The position numbers and the translations under genes were made by a program. 64,000 bases of DNA, from the NCBI RefSeq assembly GCF_003415655.1, contig NZ_QRHC01000003.1:300336-364335 (forward strand), given 5' to 3'. Shown piece after piece: positions 1 through 10,842 of this stretch (the stretch's first letter is position 1; every line of letters begins with the position of its first letter). Origin of the DNA: Vibrio maerlii (GTDB taxonomy: Bacteria; Pseudomonadota; Gammaproteobacteria; Enterobacterales; Vibrionaceae). The notes beneath the pieces are model-generated. The model had not been told where the DNA came from. It was given only the letters and a program-made list of their open reading frames with translations, and made no database searches.

Positions 1-735
1 GCATTTAATGACAATTACATCTGGCTCATCTGCAATGATGAGAACCACTGCGTCGTTGTTGACCCAGGTGATGCAAAACCTGTGATTCAGTTCTTAGAAG
101 AGCACAATTTAACACTAGATGCGATTCTTGTGACTCACCACCATAATGATCACATCGGTGGCATTTCTGAGCTTCTTCGTTATCAACCAAAGATCAACGT
201 TATTGGGCCTAAACACGATGCTGTCCCAAGCTTAACGCACTCCGTCGAAGGCGGTGAACAGATTGAGATTTTTGGTGAGCGCTTCATGATTCTTGACCTA
301 CCTGGACATACGCATGGCCATATTGGCTATGTCGGTGATGGTAAACTATTCTGTGGTGATGTGCTTTTTTCTGCAGGGTGTGGTCGCGTTTTTGAAGGAA
401 CAGCAGAGCAGATGTATCACTCTCTGCAAAAGCTGATGCGTCTTCCGGCAGAAACTGAGATTTATTGCGCGCATGAGTACACCGCGAGCAACTTAGCGTT
501 TGCGATGGCGGTTGAACCCAATAATAGTCAACTGCGTGACTATCGCGATGAAGTAAATAGACTGAGAGCAGCAAACAAGTCGACGATCCCCTCAACGCTA
601 CAGAAAGAAAAATGGATTAACCCATTCCTGCGTGTTGCAGAGCCGGAAGTGATGAAATCTGTCAATAATCGCACTTCGAGTACCGATGAGTTGTCAGTAT
701 TTACTGCTCTCCGAGAGTGGAAGAACGAATTTTAA
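1..735 (+). CDS. gloB: Hydroxyacylglutathione hydrolase (glyoxalase II), 5' end cut off by window
   Basis: The reading frame is open from base 1, so the start codon lies upstream of the window. It belongs to the metallo-beta-lactamase fold family: the metal-binding THHHNDH motif is encoded near bases 136-156, followed by downstream metal ligands in LPGHTHGH and [13 protein letters not shown], and the C-terminal glyoxalase II region (CAHEYT, then PFLR). The enzyme hydrolyses S-lactoylglutathione to D-lactate and glutathione, the second step of methylglyoxal detoxification in the cytoplasm. Only about a dozen N-terminal residues appear to be missing compared with the usual length of about 250. 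mltD follows 115 bases downstream on the same strand. The call is secure. Confidence 0.95.
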   Translation, partial: AFNDNYIWLICNDENHCVVVDPGDAKPVIQFLEEHNLTLDAILVTHHHNDHIGGISELLRYQPKINVIGPKHDAVPSLTHSVEGGEQIEIFGERFMILDLPGHTHGHIGYVGDGKLFCGDVLFSAGCGRVFEGTAEQMYHSLQKLMRLPAETEIYCAHEYTASNLAFAMAVEPNNSQLRDYRDEVNRLRAANKSTIPSTLQKEKWINPFLRVAEPEVMKSVNNRTSSTDELSVFTALREWKNEF

Positions 736-850
736 CACTTTGCTTGTTGTTAGATTATACAAGGAAAGTATGATGCTTAACTCGCCAGGTTTTATAACGA
801 TATAAAATAATACCGACGAGCAGCAAACACACATCAAGATAGGCGTATTA

Positions 851-2425
851 ATGAAACTGAAATACAGTTGGGCAGTTGCCCTGTTACTGACAGGTTGTCA
901 ATTAACCCAGCAAGACACAACGGACCAAGGCACGGTTTCTACCAATACGCCAAAAGAACAAGAACAAACCCAAGACAAAGTACAAACACCGAGTCAAAGC
1001 GATCAGACAGTCACGGCTGAACCTGTGGAGTCGACACCACAAGAGCAAGAAGATGTTTGGCAACGTATTGCTATGCAGCTTGAGCTTGAGGTACCAGACC
1101 ACAAAACCGTCGACTACTACCGCACTTGGTATCTAAAGCACCCAAGCCACCTGCGTACCGTTTCAAAGCGTGCAGAACCTTTCCTATATTTAATCACAGA
1201 GAAAGTAGAAGAGCGTGGTATGCCGCTTGAGATTGCTCTACTTCCCGTGGTTGAAAGCTCTTTTGATGCTTTCGCATACTCACACGGCAGCGCAGCAGGA
1301 CTTTGGCAGTTCATTCCTGGCACCGGAAAAATGTATGGCTTAGAACAAGACTTCTGGTATGACGGCCGCCGTGATGTTGATGCAGCCACTGATGCTGCTC
1401 TCGACTACTTGACCTACCTAGGCAAACGATTCGATGGTAACTGGAATCATGCGATCGGCTCTTACAATAGTGGAAGTGGTCGCGTTTCCCGTGCAATCAA
1501 AAAGAACCAAAAGGTCGGTAAACCAATAGATTTCTTCTCACTTGACCTGCCTAAAGAAACCAGCGCTTACGTACCAAAATTACTGGCGCTTGCGGACATC
1601 GTTGCCAACCAAGAGAAATACGGCATTGAGATCCCAGCAATTCCTAACAAGCCCGTGTTAGCCAAAGTCGACCCGAAAGAGCAGCTTGACCTAGCCATTG
1701 CAGCTAAATACGCCGATATCTCGGTAAAAGAGCTTCAAAGCTATAACCCTGCTTACAACCAGTGGGCAACCTCACCGCAAGGCCCTTACCACTTCTTAAT
1801 TCCGCTTAGCCAAGTTGACACATTCAACAAGGCAGCAGAGGAAAATCGTGGTAAAGGCGTCAAACTGGTACGGTACAAAGTCGAGGCTGGCGATTCAATT
1901 AGTGTATTAGCACAAAACCACAATACGACATCGCAAGTCATTCGTAATGCCAACGGTATGACCAATAACAACATTCGTATTGGCCAGTACCTAATGATCC
2001 CAACTTCTACCCAGGATGAAAAAGCGTATGCACTGAGCGCAACCAACCGCTTAGAAAAAACGCAATCCAAAGCTCGTGGTAAGTTCAAACTGACGCACAC
2101 GGTGCAAAATGGAGACAGCCTTTGGAGTATCGCACGAGCGAACAAGGTCTCTCATCAGTCACTAGCAAAATGGAATGGTATGGGGCCAAAAGACACACTA
2201 CGCATTGGCCAAAATTTGGTCATCTGGAAAAACAGTAGCGACGGCGCCATTATTAGAACTGTGCACTACAACGTGCGCAATGGCGACACCATTAGCGGTA
2301 TCGCAAGTAAGTTCAAGGTAAGAAGTTCAGACATTGTGAAATGGAATGGCTTAAATCAGAAGAAGTACCTTCAGCCAGGCCAAAAGCTTAAGCTCTATGT
2401 TGATGTAACTAAGGTAAGCGTTTAG
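851..2425 (+). CDS. mltD: Membrane-bound lytic murein transglycosylase D
   Basis: Lipoprotein signal with lipobox LTGC (Cys16), then a Q/T-rich linker to about residue 75 and an SLT transglycosylase domain. The catalytic Glu is residue 135 in the VESSFDAFAYSHG context, followed by AAGLWQFIPGTG. Three LysM peptidoglycan-binding repeats lie near residues 340-385, 413-459 and 470-518, each with a GDS/GDT core and an IGQ or PGQ end. It cleaves the glycan backbone of murein to 1,6-anhydro products at the inner face of the outer membrane. E. coli MltD has two LysM repeats, so three is slightly longer. Its stop overlaps the stop of the convergent gene on the other strand by 4 bases. Confidence 0.95.
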   Translation: MKLKYSWAVALLLTGCQLTQQDTTDQGTVSTNTPKEQEQTQDKVQTPSQSDQTVTAEPVESTPQEQEDVWQRIAMQLELEVPDHKTVDYYRTWYLKHPSHLRTVSKRAEPFLYLITEKVEERGMPLEIALLPVVESSFDAFAYSHGSAAGLWQFIPGTGKMYGLEQDFWYDGRRDVDAATDAALDYLTYLGKRFDGNWNHAIGSYNSGSGRVSRAIKKNQKVGKPIDFFSLDLPKETSAYVPKLLALADIVANQEKYGIEIPAIPNKPVLAKVDPKEQLDLAIAAKYADISVKELQSYNPAYNQWATSPQGPYHFLIPLSQVDTFNKAAEENRGKGVKLVRYKVEAGDSISVLAQNHNTTSQVIRNANGMTNNNIRIGQYLMIPTSTQDEKAYALSATNRLEKTQSKARGKFKLTHTVQNGDSLWSIARANKVSHQSLAKWNGMGPKDTLRIGQNLVIWKNSSDGAIIRTVHYNVRNGDTISGIASKFKVRSSDIVKWNGLNQKKYLQPGQKLKLYVDVTKVSV

Positions 2426-3261
2426 TCCTTTAACTTTAACGATATCAACAATGGATTATGATCGGAGGCACCTGACAATGGTGCCTCTGCTGTTTCTACC
2501 ATTAGCCCACGAATATAGGCATGATCAAGCGGCAAGCCGGTGACGAACTCAGTGCGATTATCGGGAGTGAAACGTACTTCTTGTAAGCCCAGCTTCTCTA
2601 GCGATGATTGCATCGCTGCCACTCTCGCATCACTCCAACTATTAAAGTCCCCTGCAAAGATTATCGGGCCTTGATGAGCCTTAAGAGCTTCGTAACCTTG
2701 CTTAAGCTGTTGCTCATATTCTTCAGTTCCAATGGTGAAGTTCACTGCATGGATATTAATCACCGCAAGATCTTGTCCATTACTGAGTTTATATAGGGTA
2801 TACAACGATGACTTAGGGAGCTGCAGCCACGGCTCACGCTGAAGATAAGCGCAAGCCTCAAGTGGTGTGGCGTTAGATAAAGTCAGAACGCCAGCTGTGG
2901 TATCAAAAGCCTTGAACGCCTCGACTTGCTGGCTGTGCCACTCATGGTTCACTATCCATGATTGTAGCTCTGGAGTAAGGCTCGACTCTTGAAGCACCAA
3001 CAATTGAGCACTTTGGCTATAATCATTTAAGGCTTCTTTCCAGCCTTCATTCTGCTGCTTGTAAATATTCCACACCACAAGCTCGATATGACCTTCGTTG
3101 TCCAATACCATCTGGCTATCGAACTGCTTGCATTGCAAAGAAGCGACACCATCACTCACAAGGGTTGGGCTATCAGGGATAGTAAAAATTGAATGGTAAC
3201 CGCAAGCTGCTGTACCTACTAATAATGCAACTACCGCTAGCTTAGTTTTCCACTTCTTCAT
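2422..3261 (-). CDS. Endonuclease/exonuclease/phosphatase family protein (YafD-like)
   Basis: A 279-residue protein with an N-terminal hydrophobic segment ending in TAAC, a possible but non-ideal lipobox. The EEP fold signatures are visible in order: an Asn-containing early motif (VVWNIYK), a Glu in LQESS, GDFNSW in the second half, and GASDHNPL at the C-terminus, the usual catalytic Asp/His set. Family members are Mg-dependent phosphodiesterases or nucleases. The substrate of this exported or membrane-anchored version is unknown. It is convergent with mltD. The start ATG is followed by a Lys-rich signal n-region, which supports it. Confident in the fold, not in the function. Confidence 0.85.
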   Translation of the reverse strand: MKKWKTKLAVVALLVGTAACGYHSIFTIPDSPTLVSDGVASLQCKQFDSQMVLDNEGHIELVVWNIYKQQNEGWKEALNDYSQSAQLLVLQESSLTPELQSWIVNHEWHSQQVEAFKAFDTTAGVLTLSNATPLEACAYLQREPWLQLPKSSLYTLYKLSNGQDLAVINIHAVNFTIGTEEYEQQLKQGYEALKAHQGPIIFAGDFNSWSDARVAAMQSSLEKLGLQEVRFTPDNRTEFVTGLPLDHAYIRGLMVETAEAPLSGASDHNPLLISLKLKD

Positions 3262-3312
3262 CTATCCCCCTAAACCATTGCAGCTAAAAAGAAAAAGGTG
3301 TTTCTAAAACAG

Positions 3313-3335
3313 AAAAAGGAGCCTAAGCTCCTTTT
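3313..3335 (-). terminator. Intrinsic terminator of glnB
   Basis: Perfect 9-bp stem (AAAAGGAGC at 3314-3322 with its complement at 3327-3335) around a 4-base loop, followed on the minus strand by TCTGTTTT. It lies 37 bases beyond the glnB stop. Confidence 0.85.
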
Positions 3336-3371
3336 CAATAATACAACAAATCATAGTACAGAGAACGGCAA

Positions 3372-3719
<348 letters not shown>

Positions 3720-3784
3720 TTAATCAGTGTGTCTTGTTATGGCGAATATTATGATTGAGGCGCTATGAACATTCAATACAATAA

Positions 3785-3809
3785 AGCCCAGAAGAATGCT
3801 TTCTGGGCT
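3785..3809 (-). terminator. Intrinsic terminator of the cytochrome c gene
   Basis: 9-bp stem AGCCCAGAA / TTCTGGGCT with a 7-base loop, running into TTTATTG on the minus strand, 20 bases past the stop of the cytochrome gene. Confidence 0.75.
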
Positions 3810-3829
3810 CTTAAATTGTAAAAGTGAGA

Positions 3830-4144
3830 CTATTTCAAACTCGAGTAATAAGCCGCTAGATTATTGATATCATCGTCACTTAGCATGGACGCTTGAGCCT
3901 GCATCACAGCGGCTAAGCCGCCGTTTCGCTGCTTATCTTTGTAGGCTTTCATCGAGGTAACTAGGTACTGTTCGTTTTGACCTTTAAGGTTTGGGTACCC
4001 AGGGATGACCGCGATACCATCAGCACCATGACAAGCAGCACAGATAGCCGCTTTTGCTTTACCTGCTGCCGCATCGCCCGCTGCCATCGCTTGACCGCTC
4101 ATCAAGCCAAGCCCCAATATTGCTCCGATTACTAGTTTATTCAT
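3830..4144 (-). CDS. Small periplasmic class I cytochrome c
   Basis: A 104-residue protein with a clear Sec signal peptide (ending AMA, cleavage near residue 21) and one covalent heme motif CAACH ([10 protein letters not shown]). A distal Met ligand is possible in [12 protein letters not shown]. The C-terminal helix has the pattern [12 protein letters not shown] typical of c4/c5-like monoheme cytochromes. It should carry electrons in the periplasm toward a terminal oxidase or peroxidase. The exact partner is not visible. It is a single-gene unit with its own terminator. Confidence 0.88.
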   Translation of the reverse strand: MNKLVIGAILGLGLMSGQAMAAGDAAAGKAKAAICAACHGADGIAVIPGYPNLKGQNEQYLVTSMKAYKDKQRNGGLAAVMQAQASMLSDDDINNLAAYYSSLK

Positions 4145-4198
4145 TGCGCTTCCCTTTGTTTATTTTTTTATATCTTACGATTTTGGCATGAAATAGTT

Positions 4199-5548
4199 CT
4201 ATCTGCGCCAGATTAATACGATTTCTTGACCGAGATAATGTTTCGATACAAATAATCCAGTCACAGCCAATACATTCTCGTTATATTTTAAGATTGGTGT
4301 TCGCCTTCTAAGCCAAGAAGGAACTGAATATTCTTGAAAGAGTTTCTTTAATTTCCGGCTGCCACTGCGTCCTTGTGGCGCAGCTGACAAGCCTTGAGGT
4401 TCAAAGCCAACTTTTACCGAGATATCAGTATCCGGGAGTGTGCAATAATGGAGAACGACCCCATCGTCCTCATCATCAGCCAAGTTGACTTGTTTGGCAC
4501 AAAACATCGAAATTGCTCCAAGCCCGTCAGGCAAGACGAGTGTCTCACCTAAAGTCAGGTTCCCCTGCCATTGGCCTACATCTTTATATTGCGGAACCAA
4601 GTACAGCCTCTGCTCAAAACGTCTAACCTCTCGCCCTTGCACGAGGAGTTTAGGGTTCGCGTCTTGAGTAGCATGTATCACTTCTTGGTAAATCTTATTG
4701 AGTTGACTGCGACTTGGCATTGCAGCTCCAAGACCAGCAAACCACATACGGATGATGTGATTTAGCTTCAACCGACTAAAGGTATCCAATTGATTCAGCA
4801 GTAAGCTGCCATCACTGTGAAGTGAAGAGTGGTAGATTGGCATCAATAGTTCTTCGAGAAGCAGCTCTTGCTCTGCACATAACTGTGCACTGCGAGACAC
4901 AGATTGAGGGAAATTGGGCCAACGTTCAGTCAAAACGGGGGTTATCTGATGACGAATGAAGTTTCGGTCAAAACGCGTGTCTTGATTGCTCTCATCTTCC
5001 ACCCAGTCGAGTTCTCGCGATTGTGCGAAAAATTCGATATCTGCACGTCTTACTTCTAGTAATGGGCGTACTAAATTCGCGTGACCAAAGGCTTTGACTT
5101 GCGCCATCGCAGACAAGCCTTTAGGACCACTGCCGCGCTTTAACGCTAATAGAAACGTCTCCAACTGGTCATCAAGATGCTGCCCTACCAGCAGTAGATC
5201 ATCCGGTGTAAGGTGTTTACTTAACGCCATATATCGTGCATTACGTGCTTGTTCTTCCAGGCTAGTTCTTGTTTTTCTCTCTAACTGAACTCGCTCAAGT
5301 ACAAATGGGACTTCGCGCTCTGCACACCATCGCTGACAGCTTTTCGCCCACGTTTCTGCGTTATCGCTCAAGCCATGGTGTACATGTACTGCCAAACACT
5401 CGATATGCGGATTCTCATTCTTATAATCAGAAAGCAATTCAAGCAAAACTCGAGAGTCCACACCACCACTTAGAGCCAATACCAGTTTACTGTTGGCTTT
5501 AATCATTGGCTTAATTGTGCTGTTAAAGTGGTTATTTAATGTGGTCAT
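4199..5548 (-). CDS. tilS: tRNA(Ile)-lysidine synthase
   Basis: PP-loop ATPase with SGGVDS at residues 27-32, then the TilS N-terminal domain (VGQHLDDQ, DESNQDTRFDRNFIRH) and the C-terminal substrate-binding domain (PQGRSGSRKLKKLFQEY, PSWLRR). It ligates lysine to C34 of tRNA-Ile2 so that it reads AUA. The frame extends to a TTG at 5566, but GGAA lies 7 bases before the ATG at 5548 and the resulting 449 residues fit the family. It is downstream of accA, separated by a terminator. The accA-tilS order is usual in gammaproteobacteria. Confidence 0.95.
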   Translation of the reverse strand: MTTLNNHFNSTIKPMIKANSKLVLALSGGVDSRVLLELLSDYKNENPHIECLAVHVHHGLSDNAETWAKSCQRWCAEREVPFVLERVQLERKTRTSLEEQARNARYMALSKHLTPDDLLLVGQHLDDQLETFLLALKRGSGPKGLSAMAQVKAFGHANLVRPLLEVRRADIEFFAQSRELDWVEDESNQDTRFDRNFIRHQITPVLTERWPNFPQSVSRSAQLCAEQELLLEELLMPIYHSSLHSDGSLLLNQLDTFSRLKLNHIIRMWFAGLGAAMPSRSQLNKIYQEVIHATQDANPKLLVQGREVRRFEQRLYLVPQYKDVGQWQGNLTLGETLVLPDGLGAISMFCAKQVNLADDEDDGVVLHYCTLPDTDISVKVGFEPQGLSAAPQGRSGSRKLKKLFQEYSVPSWLRRRTPILKYNENVLAVTGLFVSKHYLGQEIVLIWRR

Positions 5549-5589
5549 TCGATTTCCGTTCGGCAAGAAACATTTTATTTTCGATAATA

Positions 5590-5615
5590 AAAAAGGCTAG
5601 TTTTCACTAGCCTTT
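5590..5615 (-). terminator. Intrinsic terminator downstream of accA
   Basis: 9-bp stem AAAGGCTAG (5592-5600) with CTAGCCTTT (5607-5615), 6-base loop, then TTTTTTATT on the minus strand. Confidence 0.85.
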
Positions 5616-5667
5616 AGTTTATTAAATCTATCTTAATGCTGCTATTTAATTAGCAGTAAGCTATCGA

Positions 5668-6627
5668 TTAGCAGTAGCCGTAGCTCATTAGACGCTGGTA
5701 ACGGCGCTCTAGCAGGTCGTCGTTGCTCAAACCTTCTAGGTCAGCAAGTTGCGCCAGTAGCGTTTCTTTCATGTTCGCAGCCATCGCTACGTAATCACGG
5801 TGAGCACCACCTAACGGCTCTTCGATAACGTTATCGATTAGCTCTAGCTCTTTCAAACGTGGAGCGATAAGGCCCATAGCTTCTGCAGCTTGTGGGGCTT
5901 TGTCTGAATCACGCCATAGGATAGATGCACAACCCTCTGGAGAGATTACCGAATAGGTTGAGTATTGCAGCATATTCACATAGTCACCAACACCAATAGC
6001 GAGAGCACCACCAGAGCCACCCTCACCTACAACGTTACAGATTACTGGCACTTTTAGGCTCGACATCTCTTTCAGGTTGGTCGCAATTGCTTCTGATTGG
6101 CCGCGTTCTTCTGCACCAACACCTGGGTATGCACCCGCCGTATCGATGAACGTAATTACAGGCATCTTGAAACGCTCAGCCATTTTCATTAGACGCAGCG
6201 CTTTACGGTAACCTTCTGGCTTTGGCATACCAAAGTTACGAACCACTTTTTCTTTTGTCTCGCGGCCTTTTTGGTGACCAATGATCATCACAGGACGACC
6301 ATCTAAACGCGCAATACCACCAACGATCGCTTTGTCGTCAGCGTAATGACGATCACCCGCAAGCTCTTCAAACTCCGTAAATACGTGCTCTACGTAGTCA
6401 AGCGTGTATGGACGCAATGGGTGACGAGCCAATTGTGCAGTTTCCCACGCACCTAGGTCGCTGAAGATTTTTTTCTTCAGTTCTAGGCTTTTCTTTTCTA
6501 ACTGCTCAATTTCTTTATCTAAGTCGATTGATGCATCACCACCGTGGCGTGACACGTCACGTAGTGCTTCAATTTTTGCTTCTAGTTCCGCAATCGGCTT
6601 TTCAAATTCAAGAAAGTTTAGGCTCAT
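5668..6627 (-). CDS. accA: Acetyl-CoA carboxylase carboxyltransferase subunit alpha
   Basis: A 319-residue protein, the usual AccA length. Motifs seen: [19 protein letters not shown] at the start, [32 protein letters not shown] and [15 protein letters not shown], the oxyanion-hole and CoA-site region of the crotonase fold. With AccD it transfers the carboxyl group from biotin to acetyl-CoA, giving malonyl-CoA for fatty acid synthesis. It lies 43 bases after dnaE, which matches the conserved dnaE-accA arrangement, and is followed by a strong terminator, making it the last gene of the long minus-strand cluster. Confidence 0.97.
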   Translation of the reverse strand: MSLNFLEFEKPIAELEAKIEALRDVSRHGGDASIDLDKEIEQLEKKSLELKKKIFSDLGAWETAQLARHPLRPYTLDYVEHVFTEFEELAGDRHYADDKAIVGGIARLDGRPVMIIGHQKGRETKEKVVRNFGMPKPEGYRKALRLMKMAERFKMPVITFIDTAGAYPGVGAEERGQSEAIATNLKEMSSLKVPVICNVVGEGGSGGALAIGVGDYVNMLQYSTYSVISPEGCASILWRDSDKAPQAAEAMGLIAPRLKELELIDNVIEEPLGGAHRDYVAMAANMKETLLAQLADLEGLSNDDLLERRYQRLMSYGYC

Positions 6628-6670
6628 CTATGAATCCTTTGTTACTCGACTCTCACTCTTTGGAGCCGAA

Positions 6671-9600
6671 TTAGTTAAATTCGAGTTCTACTTGGTTATT
6701 GCCAAGTAGAAGTTTTAATTCGTCTAACAATGTATCGGTCGGCGTTACACGCCATTCAGTACCCAGCGTCAACTTCGCTCGCGCGTCTTCACGTTGGTAG
6801 TATACATTGACAGGAACGGTTCCTGCTTTATGTGGCGCTAATATTTGACTAAAACGTTCGAAAAATGTGTCATCGATTTGAGATGACTGTATCGAAATCG
6901 ATAGGCCACGAGCATATTTTTCTCGTGCTGAGCCTAAGTCGAAGACTTCACGCGCCGACATTTTAAGGCCACCATTGAAGTCATCAAAGCTGACCTGTCC
7001 AGAAACGACCAAAATTTTGTCTTTTTCGAGCAGTTCAGCATACCTTTCTAACGCGTCAGAGAACAGCATTACTTCCATTCGGCCACTGCGGTCATCGAGC
7101 GACATCAAACCAATACGCGTTCCTCGCTTGGTTGTCATAACGCGAGCGGCGATGACAAGTCCCGCTACCGTCACCGTTTGGTCACGACGCGTTGGTGTCG
7201 AGTCTTTGAGTCGACAGCTGGTGTATTTATCCAGCTCTTTAAGGTATGCGTTAACTGGGTGACCCGTAAGATAAAGACCAAGCGTCTCACGTTCACCCTC
7301 TAACCAAACCTTCTCAGGCCATTTAGGTACTTGAGTATATTTTTGTTCAACCTCTTCAGGAGCATCAGTTAACACACCAAACATATCCGTTTGACCAAAG
7401 GCTTCGGCTTGGTTGTGCTGACTTGCAGCTTTAACCGCATCATTAAGTGACGCCATCATCGCTGCGCGGTGAGGGCCTAAACGGTCAAGTGCACCAGATA
7501 AAATCAATTTCTCGATAACGCGCTTGTTCACACGCTTCAGGTCGATGCGTGCACAGAAATCAAACAGGTCTTTGAAGTAGCCGCCTTTTTCACGCGCTTC
7601 AATGATCGCTTCGATTGGACCTTCACCCACCCCTTTGATCGCGCCGATACCATAGACAATCGCACCATCTTCATCGACATTGAAGCGGTACAAACCTGAG
7701 TTAATATCCGGTGGAAGTAATTTCATCTTCATCCGGATACATTCATCAACCAAGCCAACAACCTTCTCGGTGTTATCCATATCAGCGGTCATTACCGCTG
7801 CCATGAATTCTGCTGGGTAGTGAGTCTTCAGCCAAAGTGTCTGGTAAGAAACAAGCGCATAGGCAGCCGAGTGAGACTTGTTAAAACCATAGCCGGCGAA
7901 CTTCTCTACCAAGTCGAAGATCTTCATCGCGAGCTCGCCATCAACACCGTTAGCGACCGCACCTTCCTCAAAGGTTGCTCGCTGTTTGGCCATCTCTTCT
8001 GGCTTCTTCTTACCCATTGCACGACGCAGCATGTCTGCACCACCAAGGGTGTAACCAGACAGTACCTGGGCAATCTGCATTACCTGCTCCTGATACAGGA
8101 TGATGCCGTAAGTTGGTTCTAGAATCTCTTTAAGCGATTCGTGCTGCCATTTTTCGTCTGGGTACGATACAGCCTCTCGACCATGCTTACGGTCGATAAA
8201 GTTATCTACCATCCCCGATTGCAATGGACCCGGACGGAACAAGGCTACGAGTGCGATAATATCTTCAAAACAGTCGGGTTGAAGTCGCTTAATCAAGTCT
8301 TTCATACCACGCGATTCCAACTGGAATACCGCGGTGGTTTCAGAGTTTTGTAGTAGATTGAATGACGCTGGGTCTTCTAATGGAATAGACTCGATCGCTA
8401 CAGGCGACTTACCTTCACGTTCAAGACGCGGGTTAATCAAACCTAGAGCCCAGTCGATAATCGTTAGTGTTCGAAGGCCAAGGAAGTCAAACTTAACCAG
8501 GCCGGCGGTTTCAACGTCATTCTTATCAAACTGGGTTACTGGGAAGTGGCCTTCCGCATCGGCGTAGATAGGCGCAAAATCAGTAATGGTAGTTGGTGAG
8601 ATAACCACACCACCCGCATGCTTACCCGCGTTTCGCGTACAGCCTTCGAGGATACGACATTTGTCGATCAGCTCTTTGACCTCTTCATCGGCCTCATATA
8701 GCTCAGGTAGTGCTGGCTCAGCCTTAAATGCTTTCTCTAGCGTCATGCCTGGATCAGGTGGCACAAGCTTAGAGATACGATCGACAAAACCAAACGGGTG
8801 GCCAAGCACACGGCCCACGTCGCGGATTACCGCTTTAGCAGCCATAGTACCGAAAGTAATGATCTGCGATACCGCATCACGACCATACATTTCTGCAACG
8901 TGGTCAATCACTTGGTCACGCTTATCCATGCAGAAATCGACGTCGAAATCGGGCATGGATACACGCTCTGGGTTCAAGAAACGTTCGAATAGCAGGTCAT
9001 ATTCAAGCGGGTCAAGGTCAGTGATCTTCAACGCGTAAGCCACCAAAGAACCAGCACCTGAACCGCGGCCTGGACCTACAGGAATGAAGTTATCTTTTGA
9101 CCACTGGATGAACTCCATTACGATCAAGAAGTAACCTGGGAAACCCATGTTGTTGATAACTTCGAGCTCAACCTTTAAACGCTCGTCATACTCTGGTCGA
9201 CGCTTTGCTCTCTCTTCAGCATCAGGGAACAGAAACTCTAGGCGATCCTCTAGTCCCTCTTCTGATTTTTTCACTAGGAATTCGGTTTCTTCCATCCCCT
9301 CTGTTGGGAAAGCTGGCAGGAAGTACTCACCCAAGCGCACTGTAACATTACAACGCTTTGCTATCTCAACACTGTTCTCTAATGCTTCAGGGATATCGGC
9401 AAACAGCTCACACATCTCTTCTTCAGTACGAAGATACTGTTGTGCGCTGTATTTTTTAGGTCGACGAGGGTCTTCTAGTGTATAGCCATCATGAATCGCA
9501 ACACGAATTTCATGAGCCTCGAATAAGTCTTCTTCAATAAATACCACTTCGTTGGTGGCAACGACAGGCAGCTCTTCTTGCTCTGCGAGCTCTAGAGCAA

Positions 9601-10150
9601 AGTGGAGGTAGCTCTCTTCGTCACTTCGACCAGTGCGAATCAGCTCTAGATAAAAATTATCCTTGAAGTGAGTTTGGTAAAAATCGACACATTGATCGAC
9701 CAGTAATTTGTTACCTTTTAGTAGCGCCTGCCCTACTTCACCCTCTTTAGCACCTGAAAGGATAATCAAGCCTTCAGAAAGTTCGACTAGCCACTCTTTA
9801 TCTATCACTGGCTGATGCTGAACATGGCCACGTAAATACGCTTTCGAGATCAATAAGGTTAAGTTGTTATAACCCGTATTGTTAGTCGCTAGAACTGTTA
9901 GCTTAGTAAGTTGCTCACCAAACTCAGGCGATTGCATAGCAAAGTCTGCACCAATAATAGGTTTGATACCGCAGCCATGGGCTGTGCCGTAGAACTTTAC
10001 CAAGCCACAAAGGTTGGTAAAGTCGGTCAACGCCATCGCAGGCATGCCTAGCTCCGCCACTTTCTTTACCAGTGGTGGTACTTTAGAAAGCCCATCAACC
10101 ATTGAGAAGTCACTGTGAACTCGAAGGTGAATAAACTTAGGATCGGACAT
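6671..10150 (-). CDS. dnaE: DNA polymerase III alpha subunit
   Basis: A 1159-residue replicative polymerase of the C family, essentially the length of E. coli DnaE. Order of domains: N-terminal PHP domain ([17 protein letters not shown]), polymerase core with [18 protein letters not shown] and the catalytic PDFDVDF aspartates near residue 400, helix-hairpin-helix region ([16 protein letters not shown]), then an OB fold ([17 protein letters not shown]) and a C-terminal tail that would contact tau and the clamp. It extends DNA at the fork. AGGT lies 8 bases before the ATG. The gene sits between rnhB and accA as in other enterics and vibrios. Confidence 0.98.
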   Translation of the reverse strand: MSDPKFIHLRVHSDFSMVDGLSKVPPLVKKVAELGMPAMALTDFTNLCGLVKFYGTAHGCGIKPIIGADFAMQSPEFGEQLTKLTVLATNNTGYNNLTLLISKAYLRGHVQHQPVIDKEWLVELSEGLIILSGAKEGEVGQALLKGNKLLVDQCVDFYQTHFKDNFYLELIRTGRSDEESYLHFALELAEQEELPVVATNEVVFIEEDLFEAHEIRVAIHDGYTLEDPRRPKKYSAQQYLRTEEEMCELFADIPEALENSVEIAKRCNVTVRLGEYFLPAFPTEGMEETEFLVKKSEEGLEDRLEFLFPDAEERAKRRPEYDERLKVELEVINNMGFPGYFLIVMEFIQWSKDNFIPVGPGRGSGAGSLVAYALKITDLDPLEYDLLFERFLNPERVSMPDFDVDFCMDKRDQVIDHVAEMYGRDAVSQIITFGTMAAKAVIRDVGRVLGHPFGFVDRISKLVPPDPGMTLEKAFKAEPALPELYEADEEVKELIDKCRILEGCTRNAGKHAGGVVISPTTITDFAPIYADAEGHFPVTQFDKNDVETAGLVKFDFLGLRTLTIIDWALGLINPRLEREGKSPVAIESIPLEDPASFNLLQNSETTAVFQLESRGMKDLIKRLQPDCFEDIIALVALFRPGPLQSGMVDNFIDRKHGREAVSYPDEKWQHESLKEILEPTYGIILYQEQVMQIAQVLSGYTLGGADMLRRAMGKKKPEEMAKQRATFEEGAVANGVDGELAMKIFDLVEKFAGYGFNKSHSAAYALVSYQTLWLKTHYPAEFMAAVMTADMDNTEKVVGLVDECIRMKMKLLPPDINSGLYRFNVDEDGAIVYGIGAIKGVGEGPIEAIIEAREKGGYFKDLFDFCARIDLKRVNKRVIEKLILSGALDRLGPHRAAMMASLNDAVKAASQHNQAEAFGQTDMFGVLTDAPEEVEQKYTQVPKWPEKVWLEGERETLGLYLTGHPVNAYLKELDKYTSCRLKDSTPTRRDQTVTVAGLVIAARVMTTKRGTRIGLMSLDDRSGRMEVMLFSDALERYAELLEKDKILVVSGQVSFDDFNGGLKMSAREVFDLGSAREKYARGLSISIQSSQIDDTFFERFSQILAPHKAGTVPVNVYYQREDARAKLTLGTEWRVTPTDTLLDELKLLLGNNQVELEFN

Positions 10151-10221
10151 AAAAAAGTACCTAACTACGGAGGGTCAATTTGAAACTAAAATGTATGAGG
10201 ATTATAAGTGATTAGCTAGGC

Positions 10222-10842
10222 TTAATCGAGTAAGCCTAGCGCACGTTTAACGGGTTTAAAGCTCTTACGGTGCTGTTCTATCACGCCATGTTGCTCAATC
10301 GCTTCAAAATGCGCTTTGGTTGGATAGCCTTTATGTTTAGCAAAACCAAATTGAGGGTATTCTTTGTCAAGCTCTTCCATCTCTTGGTCACGAACTACCT
10401 TGGCAATAATCGAAGCGGCACTGATTTCAGCGACACGCAAGTCACCTTTGACTACCGCGACACCATCCATCGGTAACTCTGGAACTCGGTTACCATCTAT
10501 AAGTGCAAGGTCAGGTTGAACAGACAAACCGGCAATCGCACGCTGCATTGCTACCATGGTCGCTTGCAGGATATTAAGCTCATCAATCTCTTCCGGTGAG
10601 CAACGACCTACTGACCATGCCAACGCTTTTTCTTTGATCTCTGGCAATAGAGCCAAACGTTTCTTTTCTGAGAGCTTCTTAGAGTCATTAAGCCCTTCAA
10701 TTGGGTTATTCGGGTCCAAGATCACAGCAGCGGTAACAACATCACCGACCAACGGACCACGACCGACCTCATCAACACCGGCAATTCTCTGGTAACCCTG
10801 TGGGTATTCAAATGGTGGAAGTTCTTTTTTTTCTGCAGCCAT
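10222..10842 (-). CDS. rnhB: Ribonuclease HII
   Basis: A 206-residue protein with the RNase HII signature [19 protein letters not shown] (catalytic Asp-Glu pair) near residues 23-41, [11 protein letters not shown], a third acidic residue in ALIDGNR and the fourth in [11 protein letters not shown]. It removes ribonucleotides misincorporated in DNA and RNA of RNA-DNA hybrids. Its ATG overlaps the lpxB TAA by one base (TAATG), so the two are translationally coupled. dnaE follows 71 bases later. Confidence 0.96.
   Translation of the reverse strand: MAAEKKELPPFEYPQGYQRIAGVDEVGRGPLVGDVVTAAVILDPNNPIEGLNDSKKLSEKKRLALLPEIKEKALAWSVGRCSPEEIDELNILQATMVAMQRAIAGLSVQPDLALIDGNRVPELPMDGVAVVKGDLRVAEISAASIIAKVVRDQEMEELDKEYPQFGFAKHKGYPTKAHFEAIEQHGVIEQHRKSFKPVKRALGLLD

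Noticed and set aside
8586..9038. 150-codon plus-strand frame inside dnaE
   Set aside because: It is complementary to conserved polymerase coding sequence, Ser-rich and without a ribosome site.
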